The notes under the pieces: generated by a model
The model's database searches: none
What the model was told of the DNA's origin: nothing
The model's input: the letters and a program-made list of their open reading frames with translations, nothing else
Position numbers and translations under genes: made by a program
Part shown: positions 7,418-14,489 of the stretch, piece by piece
How positions within the stretch are numbered: position 1 is the stretch's first letter
How the letters are laid out: each line of letters starts with the position of its first letter
From: SFHK01 sp964554795
GTDB taxonomy: Bacteria > Bacillota > Clostridia > Christensenellales > Aristaeellaceae
Assembly (NCBI GenBank): GCA_964554795.1
Contig: CAZKQB010000058.1
Location: 1 to 14,517 of the forward strand
DNA: 14,517 nt
Direction of reading: 5' to 3'

Positions 7418-7455
7418 GTTTCATCTAAAATAGAATTCTAAAATTAACATGAAAC
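7418..7455. promoter_or_regulatory. Nested inverted repeats in the PHP-VanW divergent region
   Basis: GTTTCAT (7418-7424) is mirrored by ATGAAAC (7449-7455) around a perfect 10-bp palindrome TAGAATTCTA (7431-7440). The centres differ by 1 bp. The block sits between the two divergent promoters and has no T-tail, so an operator is more likely than a terminator. No regulator can be assigned. Confidence 0.35.
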
Positions 7456-7531
7456 GTCCTGCCACGGTTTTCCCGCATACTCTTAACTTATCCATTGCGC
7501 ATTTCCTCTTCTGTTTTCGCGCGAAATCGTG

Positions 7532-7537
7532 TATAAT
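7532..7537 (+). promoter_or_regulatory. -10 box of the VanW-RidA-DegV-DUF1846 operon
   Basis: A perfect TATAAT lies 21 bp before the ATG. The -35 region at 17 bp (TTCTGT, 7509-7514) is poor, so the promoter may be weak or activator-dependent. Confidence 0.5.
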
Positions 7538-7558
7538 GCTCAATATGGAGGAGAATAT

Positions 7559-9076
7559 ATGTCACAGATGAGAAGGCAGCGTCCTCAAACTCCATATCGC
7601 CAGCCGCAGAGTCCGACGCGCAGACCGGCGCAGCCCGTGCGCAGATCGTCGGCTCAGCCTGTGCGCAGGCCGCCGGCTCAGCCGCCGCACAGGCGCGAGC
7701 CCTCCGGCTTGTCGAAGCTGTTTGGCAATCCGCTTTTCGCCGTTGCGCTGATTGCGGCTATTGTGGTGCTTTTTGTGCTTGTGCGCCGCGGAGGCGGCAC
7801 GGGCGACCGCTATTATTGCGAGGGCGTATATATCAACGACGTAGATATGTCCGTGTACACGCGTGAGGAGGGCGAGAGCCTGCTCAAGGAATATGCCCAA
7901 AGCCTGACCGATCGCCAGTATACGCTGACCTACGAAGGCCGCGCCTGGTCGTTTACGCCCACGCAGGTCGGCGCAAAGATCAACGCTGACACGGTGCTTG
8001 AAAAGGCGTGGAATCTTGGCCATACCGGAAGCAGCAGCACCCGCAGCAACACGATGCTGTCCCTGCGCTATTCGCCGCAGAAGCTGTATACCGAATATAC
8101 CTACAGTGAGGAGAAGCTGGACGCATTTATTGCAGACATCGCCGCCGAGATATATGTTGCGCCGGTGGATGCCGACGTAGTAATCACCGCCACCAAGCCA
8201 GTGCTGATTTCGGATTCGCAGGATGGCCGGGAGCTTGACTCGGAGAAGCTGAAGCAGACGCTGGTCAACGCCATGATGTACGGTGGGAATGAAACAATCC
8301 CGCTGCCCGTGGATGTAAAGCATGCGGCGGTTTCCTCGTCCAACGCCGAGGATGGTCTGCAGCTGATCGTAACCTATTCCACCGACCTGACTACCAGCAG
8401 CTCCCTTCGCTGCGGCAACGTGCGGCTAGCGCTGAACAATTTCAATGGCTTTGCCGTGAAGCCGGGTGAAACGGTTTCCTTTAACGAGGTGGTTGGGCCG
8501 CGTACCGAGCTGAAGGGCTATACGTCTACGACCGTATACTACGGAGCGTCCGTCACTACCGGCGTCGGCGGCGGCGTGTGTCAGGCTTCGAGCACGCTGT
8601 ATCCGCCGCTCCTAAAGGCGGGAATGACCATTGTGGAAAGGCATAACCACTCGATGGTCGTCGCCTATTGCGAGGCGAGCATGGATGCTGCCGTCAGCGA
8701 GGATGCTGCCGACGATTTCGTGTTCTGCAATGACACGGACTATACCATTTACATCTATACCTCCGTTACCAGAGAGGCAGCGACGGTGATGATCTATGGC
8801 AGGCGGCCGGAATACCGCATCGAGCTGGTGTCCACCATCCTGCAAAATGATATCAAGAACACCGCCGTTACCTATGAGAAGGACGAAAGCGGCACGTATG
8901 CCTACTATACCGACGAGTATAAGCTCAAGAAGGAAGGCAAGCTGGGCCGCCGAAGCAAGCTGGAGCGCGTGCTCTACGACTGGAACACGGGCGAAGAAAT
9001 CAAGCGCGAGCTCGTATCCGAGGACTATTATAGCGGTGAGCGTGACACCTACTGGGTCGGCGTTCACGAGCCCTGA
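7559..9076 (+). CDS. VanW family membrane-anchored protein with PG-binding-like domain
   Basis: The protein has 505 residues. Residues 1-50 are a cytosolic tail rich in Arg, Pro and Gln with repeats of QPVRR type. Residues about 57-75 form one membrane segment (FAVALIAAIVVLFVLV), so the rest is outside the membrane. Residues about 85-230 resemble the PG_binding_4 domain found next to VanW. About 280-425 is the VanW domain, recognisable by FNGFAVKPGETVSFNEVVG, GVGGGVCQASSTLY and ERHNHS. A charged tail of about 60 residues follows, loosely like a G5 domain. VanW occurs in some vancomycin-resistance clusters but its activity is unknown, and no other van genes are here, so resistance should not be inferred. 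The ATG is chosen because GGAGGAG (7547-7553) lies 5 nt upstream; an in-frame GTG at 7529 overlaps the -10 box. It is the first gene of a four-gene operon. Confidence 0.87.
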   Translation: MSQMRRQRPQTPYRQPQSPTRRPAQPVRRSSAQPVRRPPAQPPHRREPSGLSKLFGNPLFAVALIAAIVVLFVLVRRGGGTGDRYYCEGVYINDVDMSVYTREEGESLLKEYAQSLTDRQYTLTYEGRAWSFTPTQVGAKINADTVLEKAWNLGHTGSSSTRSNTMLSLRYSPQKLYTEYTYSEEKLDAFIADIAAEIYVAPVDADVVITATKPVLISDSQDGRELDSEKLKQTLVNAMMYGGNETIPLPVDVKHAAVSSSNAEDGLQLIVTYSTDLTTSSSLRCGNVRLALNNFNGFAVKPGETVSFNEVVGPRTELKGYTSTTVYYGASVTTGVGGGVCQASSTLYPPLLKAGMTIVERHNHSMVVAYCEASMDAAVSEDAADDFVFCNDTDYTIYIYTSVTREAATVMIYGRRPEYRIELVSTILQNDIKNTAVTYEKDESGTYAYYTDEYKLKKEGKLGRRSKLERVLYDWNTGEEIKRELVSEDYYSGERDTYWVGVHEP

Positions 9077-9099
9077 TTTAGAAAGGAAGTACATCAGCC

Positions 9100-9483
9100 A
9101 TGAAGGAATGCTTCAATACCCGCAAGGGCCCCGCAGCCGTGGGCCCCTACTCCACCTGCGTGACCGTTGGGAACACCGTGTACGTATCCGGAACGATTCC
9201 GATTGTGCCCGAAACGGGCGCGCTCGCCGAGGGCGGCATCGGGGAACAGACCGTGCAGGTGCTTAAGAATCTTCAGACGGTTTTGGAAGAGCTGGGTCTC
9301 ACGATGGATAGCGTCGTCAAAACGACGGTATACCTGACCAATCTGGACGATTTTGGCTGCGTGAATGCGCTTTATGACGGCTACTTTGCGCCCAATTACC
9401 CTGCGCGCGTGTGCTGTGAGGTCTCTCGCCTGCCCAAGGGCGCGCAGATTGAAATTGAAGCCATTGCCGTCAGAAATGCGTAA
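9100..9483 (+). CDS. ridA: RidA family 2-iminobutanoate/2-iminopropanoate deaminase
   Basis: This 127-residue protein is the normal size for RidA (YjgF/YER057c/UK114). These enzymes hydrolyse reactive enamine/imine intermediates released by PLP enzymes such as threonine dehydratase, yielding 2-oxo acids and ammonia. Arg103 in YPARVCCEVSRLPKGA corresponds to the substrate-binding Arg105 of the E. coli enzyme, and Glu118 in IEIEAIAV to Glu120. The N-terminal PAAVGPYS and VSGTIPI segments are also typical. It is cytosolic and probably trimeric by family. The start has AAAGGAAG about 10 nt upstream. It lies 23 bp after the VanW-like gene and 17 bp before the second DegV gene, so all three are probably co-transcribed. 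The cysteine pair 105-106 near the active site is unremarkable. Confidence 0.95.
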   Translation: MKECFNTRKGPAAVGPYSTCVTVGNTVYVSGTIPIVPETGALAEGGIGEQTVQVLKNLQTVLEELGLTMDSVVKTTVYLTNLDDFGCVNALYDGYFAPNYPARVCCEVSRLPKGAQIEIEAIAVRNA

Positions 9484-9500
9484 GAGAAAGGGAAACAGCT

Positions 9501-10346
9501 ATGGGGAAAGTAATCGTAACCTGTGATTCCACCTGCGATCTCACGCCGGAGCTTTATCAGAAATACGGTATTCACGTTGCGCCCCTGTATATTCGCGTAA
9601 AGGACGGCGAATATCAGGACGGAGTTACCATTGATGCCAAGACGCTGTTTCAGAAGGTGCAGGAAACGGGCGAGCTGCCTAAGACCGCCGCAGTATCCAT
9701 GGATGATTACATGAATCTATGGAAGCCGTTTGTGGAGCAGGGCTGCGAGGTTGTGCACATCAATATTTCCAACCACTTTTCCGTATGCTATCAGAATGCC
9801 TGCCTGGCGGCTGAGGAGCTGGGGCATGTGTACCCGGTCGACAGCCTGAACCTGTCCTCCGGCTCCGGCCATCTGGCTATTGAGGCAGCGCTACTTGCGC
9901 AGGAGGGCAAGAGCGGCGCGGAAATTCAGGCGATTCTGGATGAGAAGAAACAGCGCCTGAACGTTTCCTTCGTGCTGGACACGATGGAGTATCTGGCCAA
10001 GGGTGGCCGCTGCTCCTCCGTCGTCGCCTTCGCAGCCGGGCTTCTGAAGCTTCGCCTGTGCATTGAGGTAAAGGACGGCAAGATGGATGTGCACAAGAAG
10101 TACCGCGGAAAAATGAAGGCCGTTCTGTGCGAGTACGTGCGCGACCGTCTGAAGGAGGTGCCCGACGTAGAGCTGGACCGAATCTTCATTACGACGTCTG
10201 GCGTTCCTGAGGAGACGGTAGAGGCCGTGCGCCAGACCGTCCTGGAATGCTATCCTTTTAAGGAAGTTCTTTTCAGCACCGCGGGCTGCACCATATCCAG
10301 CCACTGCGGGCCCGGCTGCCTCGGCATCCTGTTCTTTAACAAATAA
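9501..10346 (+). CDS. DegV family protein (second copy)
   Basis: This 281-residue protein has the DegV/FakB hallmarks: VTCDSTCDLT at residues 5-14, DTMEYLAKGGRCSS near 160-172, GLLKLRLCIEVKDGKM, and the C-terminal SSHCGPGCLGILFF. Family members bind fatty acids. One key stretch is unusual: where most members have S-S-x-L-S-G-T-Y it reads ISNHFSVCY, so the ligand pocket or specificity may differ. An AAAGGG ribosome binding site lies just upstream of the ATG. It sits 17 bp after ridA and 55 bp before the DUF1846 gene. It differs markedly from the DegV at 5376, so the pair probably handles different acyl chains, as multiple FakB proteins do in other Bacillota; this last point is inference. Confidence 0.93.
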   Translation: MGKVIVTCDSTCDLTPELYQKYGIHVAPLYIRVKDGEYQDGVTIDAKTLFQKVQETGELPKTAAVSMDDYMNLWKPFVEQGCEVVHINISNHFSVCYQNACLAAEELGHVYPVDSLNLSSGSGHLAIEAALLAQEGKSGAEIQAILDEKKQRLNVSFVLDTMEYLAKGGRCSSVVAFAAGLLKLRLCIEVKDGKMDVHKKYRGKMKAVLCEYVRDRLKEVPDVELDRIFITTSGVPEETVEAVRQTVLECYPFKEVLFSTAGCTISSHCGPGCLGILFFNK

Positions 10347-10401
10347 TCCGTCCTGACCCGGGCGGACACCGGCGAGAATCATTGAAACGGAGAGATGGCT
10401 C

Positions 10402-11886
10402 ATGCCCCGTATCGGTTTTGACAACGACAAGTATATCGAGCTTCAGTCCGAACGCATTCGCAGGCGCATAGCCGAGTTTGGCGGAAAGCTGTATCTCGAG
10501 TTTGGCGGAAAGCTGTTTGACGATTACCATGCCTCCCGCGTGCTGCCCGGCTTCGAACCGGACAGCAAGATGCGCATGCTGCGCTCCTTTGGAAGCCAGG
10601 TGGAAATCATTATCGTCATCAATGCGAACGATATTGAGAAAAACAAGCGTCGCGGCGATTTGGGCATCTCCTATGACGACGACGTGCTGCGCCTGACGGA
10701 TGCGTTCCACGGCGCGGGTCTGTATGTCGGCAGCGTGGTAATTACGCAGTATGCCGGGCAGCCGGGCGCGGATCGCTTCCGCAGAAAGCTGTCTTCGCTG
10801 GGTATTCGGTGCTATCGCCATTATCCCATTGCGGGCTATCCTTCCGACGTGAAAAACATCGTGTGCGAGGATGGCTATGGCCGCAACGATTATATCGAAA
10901 CCACGCGCCCGCTGGTGGTTGTAACGGCGCCCGGCCCCGGCAGCGGAAAAATGGCTACCTGCCTGAGCCAGCTATATCACGACTACCGCCGCGGCATAGC
11001 TTCCGGCTACGCGAAATTTGAAACCTTCCCAATTTGGAATTTGCCGCTTAAGCACCCGGTGAATCTTGCCTACGAGGCTGCTACGGCAGATCTGAACGAC
11101 GTGAACATGATTGATCCGTATCATCTGGAGGCATATGGCCAGACGACGGTTAATTACAATCGCGACGTTGAAATCTTCCCGGTGCTGAACACCATGTTCG
11201 AGATGATTCAGGGCACGTCGCCGTATAAATCGCCAACGGACATGGGCGTGAATATGGTGGGCTTCAGCATTGTGGACGACGAGGTCTGCTGTGAAGCGTC
11301 CAGGCTCGAGATTCTACGCCGGTATTATGATGCACAGGTTGCGCTGAAAAAAGGCGGTAGCGACGTGGACGTCGTGCGCAAGCTGGAGCTGATTATGAAG
11401 CAGGCGGGCATTACGTCCGAGATCAACCCGGCCATCGGCGCAGCGCTTCTGAAGGAAAAGCTGACCGGCGCGCCTGCCGCCGCAATGACACTGCCGGACG
11501 GCCGCGTGATTACGGGCAAGACCAGCTCGCTTCTTGGCGCCTCCGCAGCGCTGATGCTGAACGCGCTCAAGGCGCTGGCCGGAATCGACAAGGAAATCGA
11601 TCTCATTGCCCCGGCGGTCATCGAGCCGATCACGAAGCTGAAAACGCAGAACCTCGGCCACCATAATCCGCGCCTGCACTCCGATGAGATGCTTGTGGCG
11701 CTGTGCGTGAGCGCCGTGTCCGACCCGAACGCCGCGCTCGCTCAGAAGCAGCTGGAAAAGCTGCGCGGCCTGAACGCACACTTTTCCGTGATTCCATCGG
11801 CGGTAGACGAAAAAATCTACAAGCGGCTGGGCGTAAACGTAAGCTGCGAGCCGGTCTATGAGGTCAGCAAGCTCTATCACAAATAA
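10402..11886 (+). CDS. DUF1846 family protein
   Basis: This 494-residue protein matches the DUF1846 family in length and pattern. The N-terminus FDNDKYIELQSERI is followed by YLEFGGKLFDDYHASRVLPG (about residues 30-50) and the glycine-rich TAPGPGSGKMATCLSQLYHD (about 175-194), which resembles a P-loop but lacks the usual GxxxxGKS/T ending. FPIWNLPLKHPVNLAYEAAT and, near the end, LGHHNPRLHSDEML follow. The biochemical activity is not established to my knowledge; the family is widespread in Bacillota and cytosolic. GGAGAG precedes the start by 8 nt. It is the last gene of the operon, followed 5 bp after its stop by a terminator. A short internal duplication near residues 26-37 (FGGKL twice) looks like normal family sequence. 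Confidence 0.9.
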   Translation: MPRIGFDNDKYIELQSERIRRRIAEFGGKLYLEFGGKLFDDYHASRVLPGFEPDSKMRMLRSFGSQVEIIIVINANDIEKNKRRGDLGISYDDDVLRLTDAFHGAGLYVGSVVITQYAGQPGADRFRRKLSSLGIRCYRHYPIAGYPSDVKNIVCEDGYGRNDYIETTRPLVVVTAPGPGSGKMATCLSQLYHDYRRGIASGYAKFETFPIWNLPLKHPVNLAYEAATADLNDVNMIDPYHLEAYGQTTVNYNRDVEIFPVLNTMFEMIQGTSPYKSPTDMGVNMVGFSIVDDEVCCEASRLEILRRYYDAQVALKKGGSDVDVVRKLELIMKQAGITSEINPAIGAALLKEKLTGAPAAAMTLPDGRVITGKTSSLLGASAALMLNALKALAGIDKEIDLIAPAVIEPITKLKTQNLGHHNPRLHSDEMLVALCVSAVSDPNAALAQKQLEKLRGLNAHFSVIPSAVDEKIYKRLGVNVSCEPVYEVSKLYHK

Positions 11887-11891
11887 TAGCT

Positions 11892-11920
11892 GGGGGGAAT
11901 CCTGCGGGGTTCCCCCTTTT
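11892..11920 (+). terminator. Intrinsic terminator of the VanW operon
   Basis: The stem GGGGGAA (11893-11899) pairs with TTCCCCC (11910-11916), with extra pairing possible in the loop, followed by TTTT. It begins 5 bp after the DUF1846 stop. The HD gene starts 21 bp later with no obvious promoter, so read-through probably feeds it. Confidence 0.8.
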
Positions 11921-11941
11921 GCATGAAAAGGTGGAAAGCAC

Positions 11942-12610
11942 ATGACAGACAGGGAAAAAAGTCTTCTTCTAAACTACATGCGGGCGAACATAGGAGACGC
12001 GACGCACGCGGAGGATCACATTCTTCGCGTTGCAGGCGTTGCGCGCGAGATTGCCCGGACGGAGAAGAACGTGGACGAGGAAGCTCTCCTCTGCGCTTGC
12101 CTTCTGCACGATATCGGGCGCAGGGAGCAGATAGAGGATCCATCTCGGCCGCATGCGGCGGTTGGCGCGGAGAAGGCGCAGGCATTCCTTGTGAAAAACG
12201 GCTGGAGCGAGGCCTTTGCTGCGCGCGTGTCGCAGATTATTGCGGCGCATAGCTCGCGGGAAATGGCAGCATGCGGCGGAATTGAGGAGAAAATCCTGTT
12301 TGACGCCGATAAGCTGGACATAATCGGCAGCATCGGCCTGTGCCGCGCGATTGCCTACGCCGTTTCGGCAGGGGAACCAATGTACGACGCGCGCGACCTC
12401 GCACAGAAGCCCTCGCCCGACGGCGGCACAATGCTGCGGGAGGTGGAAAACGACCTCGCCTTTGCTTCGGGCGCCTTCTTTACCCTCCATGCCCAAACCC
12501 TTGCCGGGCCTGCCTTCAAGCTCACCTTTGCCTTTCTCGAAAACCTTCGCGAAACCATGAATAGAGGAAGCTGCGAATGGCTGCTTGCGAACGAGAAGGA
12601 CGAAGGATGA
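11942..12610 (+). CDS. HD-domain metal-dependent phosphohydrolase
   Basis: This 222-residue protein has the HD-superfamily ligand set: His22 and His26 (THAEDHILRV), His56-Asp57 (LLHDIGR), His in RPHAAVGAEKA, AAHSS, and Asp in FDADKLDIIG. The layout resembles the YedJ-like hydrolases of about 220 residues. HD enzymes remove phosphates from nucleotides or related molecules using a bound metal; the substrate here is not known. The C-terminal 70 residues are helical and lack a second domain. AAGGTGGA lies about 7 nt before the ATG. It follows the operon terminator by 21 bp and precedes the DUF6273 fragment; there is no separate promoter that I can see. Confidence 0.9.
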   Translation: MTDREKSLLLNYMRANIGDATHAEDHILRVAGVAREIARTEKNVDEEALLCACLLHDIGRREQIEDPSRPHAAVGAEKAQAFLVKNGWSEAFAARVSQIIAAHSSREMAACGGIEEKILFDADKLDIIGSIGLCRAIAYAVSAGEPMYDARDLAQKPSPDGGTMLREVENDLAFASGAFFTLHAQTLAGPAFKLTFAFLENLRETMNRGSCEWLLANEKDEG

Positions 12611-12623
12611 AAAGAACTCGCGC

Positions 12624-12905
12624 AAGTATGCAATGTTCTTCCTCCTGCGCATCGTAGAAGCGGGTCAGTATTTTGCGAGCAAGGAAACGAGAATGCGCAC
12701 CCGCGGACTACGCAATCCAGCTGGGCGCAGGGACAAACAGCTGCTGCGAGGCAGATTAGTAGACTGTCCTGCTGGGGGTGGCTGCGTTCGCCCGGCTGCG
12801 GTAGCCATTACGCCGCAGACGTCGGCGGTGTCGGCTCCGCTTTCGACGACGGCAACGATGTCAACCGCAATGACAGTGCCGTGCATACGGGTTCGGCTTT
12901 TCTAA
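12624..12905 (+). pseudogene. Decayed C-terminal fragment of a DUF6273 protein
   Basis: The fragment aligns with the last 95 or so residues of each DUF6273 domain of the gene downstream, but only by changing frame three times. First, 12633-12695 reads MFFLLRIVEAGQYFAS (compare NVFLLSIVEANKYFAS). Next, 12706-12756 reads DYAIQLGAGTNS (compare DYAIQQGAYADS) and is followed by TAG TAG. Then 12770-12877 reads CWGWLRSPGCGSHYAADV (compare CWWWLRS). Finally, 12885-12905 reads IRVRLF followed by TAA. The N-terminal half of the domain and any signal peptide are missing, and it starts about 14 bp after the HD gene stop. It is best explained as the remnant of a former neighbouring DUF6273 gene or of an extra tandem domain. 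Confidence 0.88.
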
Positions 12906-12927
12906 AGTGGATCCCGCAGATGAACCT

Positions 12928-12964
12928 AAAGATTGTCCTCATTTTAATTGAGGGCAATCTTTTT
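12928..12964 (+). terminator. Intrinsic terminator after the DUF6273 fragment
   Basis: A 14-bp stem pairs 12928-12941 with 12949-12962 (one G-U pair), with a 7-nt loop and a T-run from 12960. It insulates the following gene from the HD gene transcript. Confidence 0.85.
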
Positions 12965-12976
12965 ACACCACGTGTA

Positions 12977-13006
12977 TTGACATATGGTTAAATATTGGAA
13001 TATAAT
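12977..13006 (+). promoter_or_regulatory. Full-consensus sigma-A promoter of the DUF6273 gene
   Basis: Both hexamers match consensus exactly: TTGACA (12977-12982) and TATAAT (13001-13006), with an 18-bp spacer. It starts 12 bp after the preceding terminator. It predicts strong constitutive transcription starting about 13013. Confidence 0.88.
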
Positions 13007-13025
13007 AGGACGGAAACAAAAGAAC

Positions 13026-13030
13026 GGGGG
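13026..13030 (+). promoter_or_regulatory. Ribosome binding site that fixes the DUF6273 gene start
   Basis: GGGGG ends 7 nt before the ATG at 13038. The upstream in-frame ATG at 12984 lies inside the promoter spacer and cannot be on the main transcript. Confidence 0.75.
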
Positions 13031-13037
13031 TAGCTTC

Positions 13038-14489
13038 ATGAAGCTTAGAGGGCTGTACATCCTGCTGCTGGCGGGGCTTTGCTTATGCTTGCTCAGCAAT
13101 GCACAAGCGGCGCAGACGCCGGAATATCAGGTTGGCGATTACGTGACCTTTGGCTCGTATCCGCAGACAAAATCCGGCACAGATGATACGCCGATCGAGT
13201 GGCTGGTGTTGGAAAACGACGGCGAGACGGCGCTGCTCATCAGCCGCTATGCGCTGGACTGTCAGCCGTATAATTCCCAATATGCAGATGCCACGTGGGA
13301 GCAGTCTACGCTTCGCAGCTGGCTGAACGATGAATTCTACAATCGCGCGTTTAATGAGGATGAAAATGAAATCATCCTTAAGAGCGACGTCAGCGCGGAC
13401 AAAAATCCAACCTACAGCACGACTCCCGGGAATGCTACGAAGGATAATGTGTTTCTTCTAAGCATTGCGGAAGTGGAAAAATATTTTGCAAACGATGAAG
13501 CGAGAATGTGCGCCGCTACGGAATACGCAAGCAAACAGGGTGCAGATACAAGCGTCAGCTACATCGTGGACGGCAAGGAGGGCTGCTGGTGGTGGCTTCG
13601 TTCACCCGGCGCTCGTGGTGACTACGCTGCAAATGTCTACGTCGGAGGCACAGTTGTCGACCGTGGCGACGATGTCAGCGGCGATACGAATGCCGTGCGC
13701 CCGTGCGTGCGGGTTCAGCTTAAGAACGAGGAAGAGCAGGCGAAGGAGCGCGCCTACCAAGCCGCCGAATGGCTTCGTGAAAACGGGAAATATGCCGAGG
13801 CGTACGCAATCTATGAGACGATTCGGGGCTACAGGGATGTGGACAAGATCATAACGAATGACGCTGGTATTGCAAAGGTAGCAGCCTATCAGCTCGGGAA
13901 CTACGTGACATTCGGTACCTATCCGCAGACGAAATCTGGCACGGATGATACGCCGATTGAGTGGCTGGTGCTGGAAAACGACGGCGAAACGGCGCTGCTC
14001 ATCAGCCGGTACGGACTGGACTGCCAGCCGTATCATACGGAATATGTCGATACCACATGGGAGAAATGCACGCTTCGCAGCTGGCTGAACGACGAATTCT
14101 ATAACCGTGCGTTCAGTGATGAGGAGAAGCAGAGCATCCTCAAGAGCAGTGTCAGCGCGGACAGCAATCCGAACTACAGCACGAATCCAGGCAGTGCCAC
14201 AAAGGACAATGTGTTCCTTCTGAGCATCGTGGAAGCGAATAAGTACTTTGCAAGCAACGAAGCAAGAATGTGTGCAGCTACGGATTACGCAATTCAGCAG
14301 GGCGCATATGCAGACAGCTACTACACGGTAGATGGCAGAGGGGCCTGCTGGTGGTGGCTGCGTTCGCTCGGCGACTCTAGCAACTATGCCGCTTACGTCT
14401 ACGGCGTCGGCTCCATTGGCAACCACGGCAACCGTGTCAACGGCAGTAGCAGTGCTGTCCGTCCGTGTGTGCGGGTACGGCTTTTCTAA
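13038..14489 (+). CDS. Secreted protein with two DUF6273 domains
   Basis: The protein has 483 residues. A signal peptide (1-24, MKLRGLYILLLAGLCLCLLS) ends at AQA before Ala25; there is no canonical lipobox. Residues 30-229 and 284-483 are two DUF6273 domains of about 200 residues, roughly 70 percent identical, each starting YQ-G-YVTFG-YPQTKSG and ending CWWWLRS, a variable patch, then AVRPCVRV. A linker (about 230-283, ENGKYAEAYAIYETIRGYRD) is TPR-like. The WWLRS...VRP layout recalls C-type-lectin-fold ligand-binding domains, including targets of diversity-generating retroelements; this is a similarity judged by eye. Function is unknown, probably surface binding. No anchor is visible, so it may be released or held by other wall proteins. 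It is preceded by a decayed paralogous fragment and has its own strong promoter. The stop lies 28 bp before the window end, so any terminator is not visible. Confidence 0.88.
   Translation: MKLRGLYILLLAGLCLCLLSNAQAAQTPEYQVGDYVTFGSYPQTKSGTDDTPIEWLVLENDGETALLISRYALDCQPYNSQYADATWEQSTLRSWLNDEFYNRAFNEDENEIILKSDVSADKNPTYSTTPGNATKDNVFLLSIAEVEKYFANDEARMCAATEYASKQGADTSVSYIVDGKEGCWWWLRSPGARGDYAANVYVGGTVVDRGDDVSGDTNAVRPCVRVQLKNEEEQAKERAYQAAEWLRENGKYAEAYAIYETIRGYRDVDKIITNDAGIAKVAAYQLGNYVTFGTYPQTKSGTDDTPIEWLVLENDGETALLISRYGLDCQPYHTEYVDTTWEKCTLRSWLNDEFYNRAFSDEEKQSILKSSVSADSNPNYSTNPGSATKDNVFLLSIVEANKYFASNEARMCAATDYAIQQGAYADSYYTVDGRGACWWWLRSLGDSSNYAAYVYGVGSIGNHGNRVNGSSSAVRPCVRVRLF
13125..13721 (+). repeat. 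First copy of an internal duplication (762-bp offset)
   Basis: This segment, the first DUF6273 domain, is repeated at 13887-14483 with a constant 762-bp offset at both ends, so there is no net indel between copies. Most of the domain shows ordinary drift with many synonymous changes; the C-terminal patch does not. Confidence 0.9.
13887..14483 (+). repeat. Second copy of the internal duplication
   Basis: This is the second DUF6273 domain. It begins at the TATCAG shared with 13125 and ends at the leucine codon matching 13719-13721. It is closer than the first copy to the decayed fragment at 12624-12905 in the variable patch. Confidence 0.9.

Noticed and set aside
7559..9076. VanW domain as evidence of a vancomycin-resistance cluster
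   Set aside because: No vanH/A/X/Y/S/R-like genes are nearby, and VanW-domain proteins are widespread in Clostridia without resistance.
10474..10518. Tandem duplication GAGTTTGGCGGAAAGCTG in the DUF1846 gene
   Set aside because: The resulting FGGKLYLEFGGKL appears to be normal sequence for this family rather than a recent event.
12984..13037. Earlier in-frame ATG of the DUF6273 gene
   Set aside because: It lies between the -35 and -10 boxes, lacks a ribosome binding site, and would bury the signal peptide behind 18 residues.
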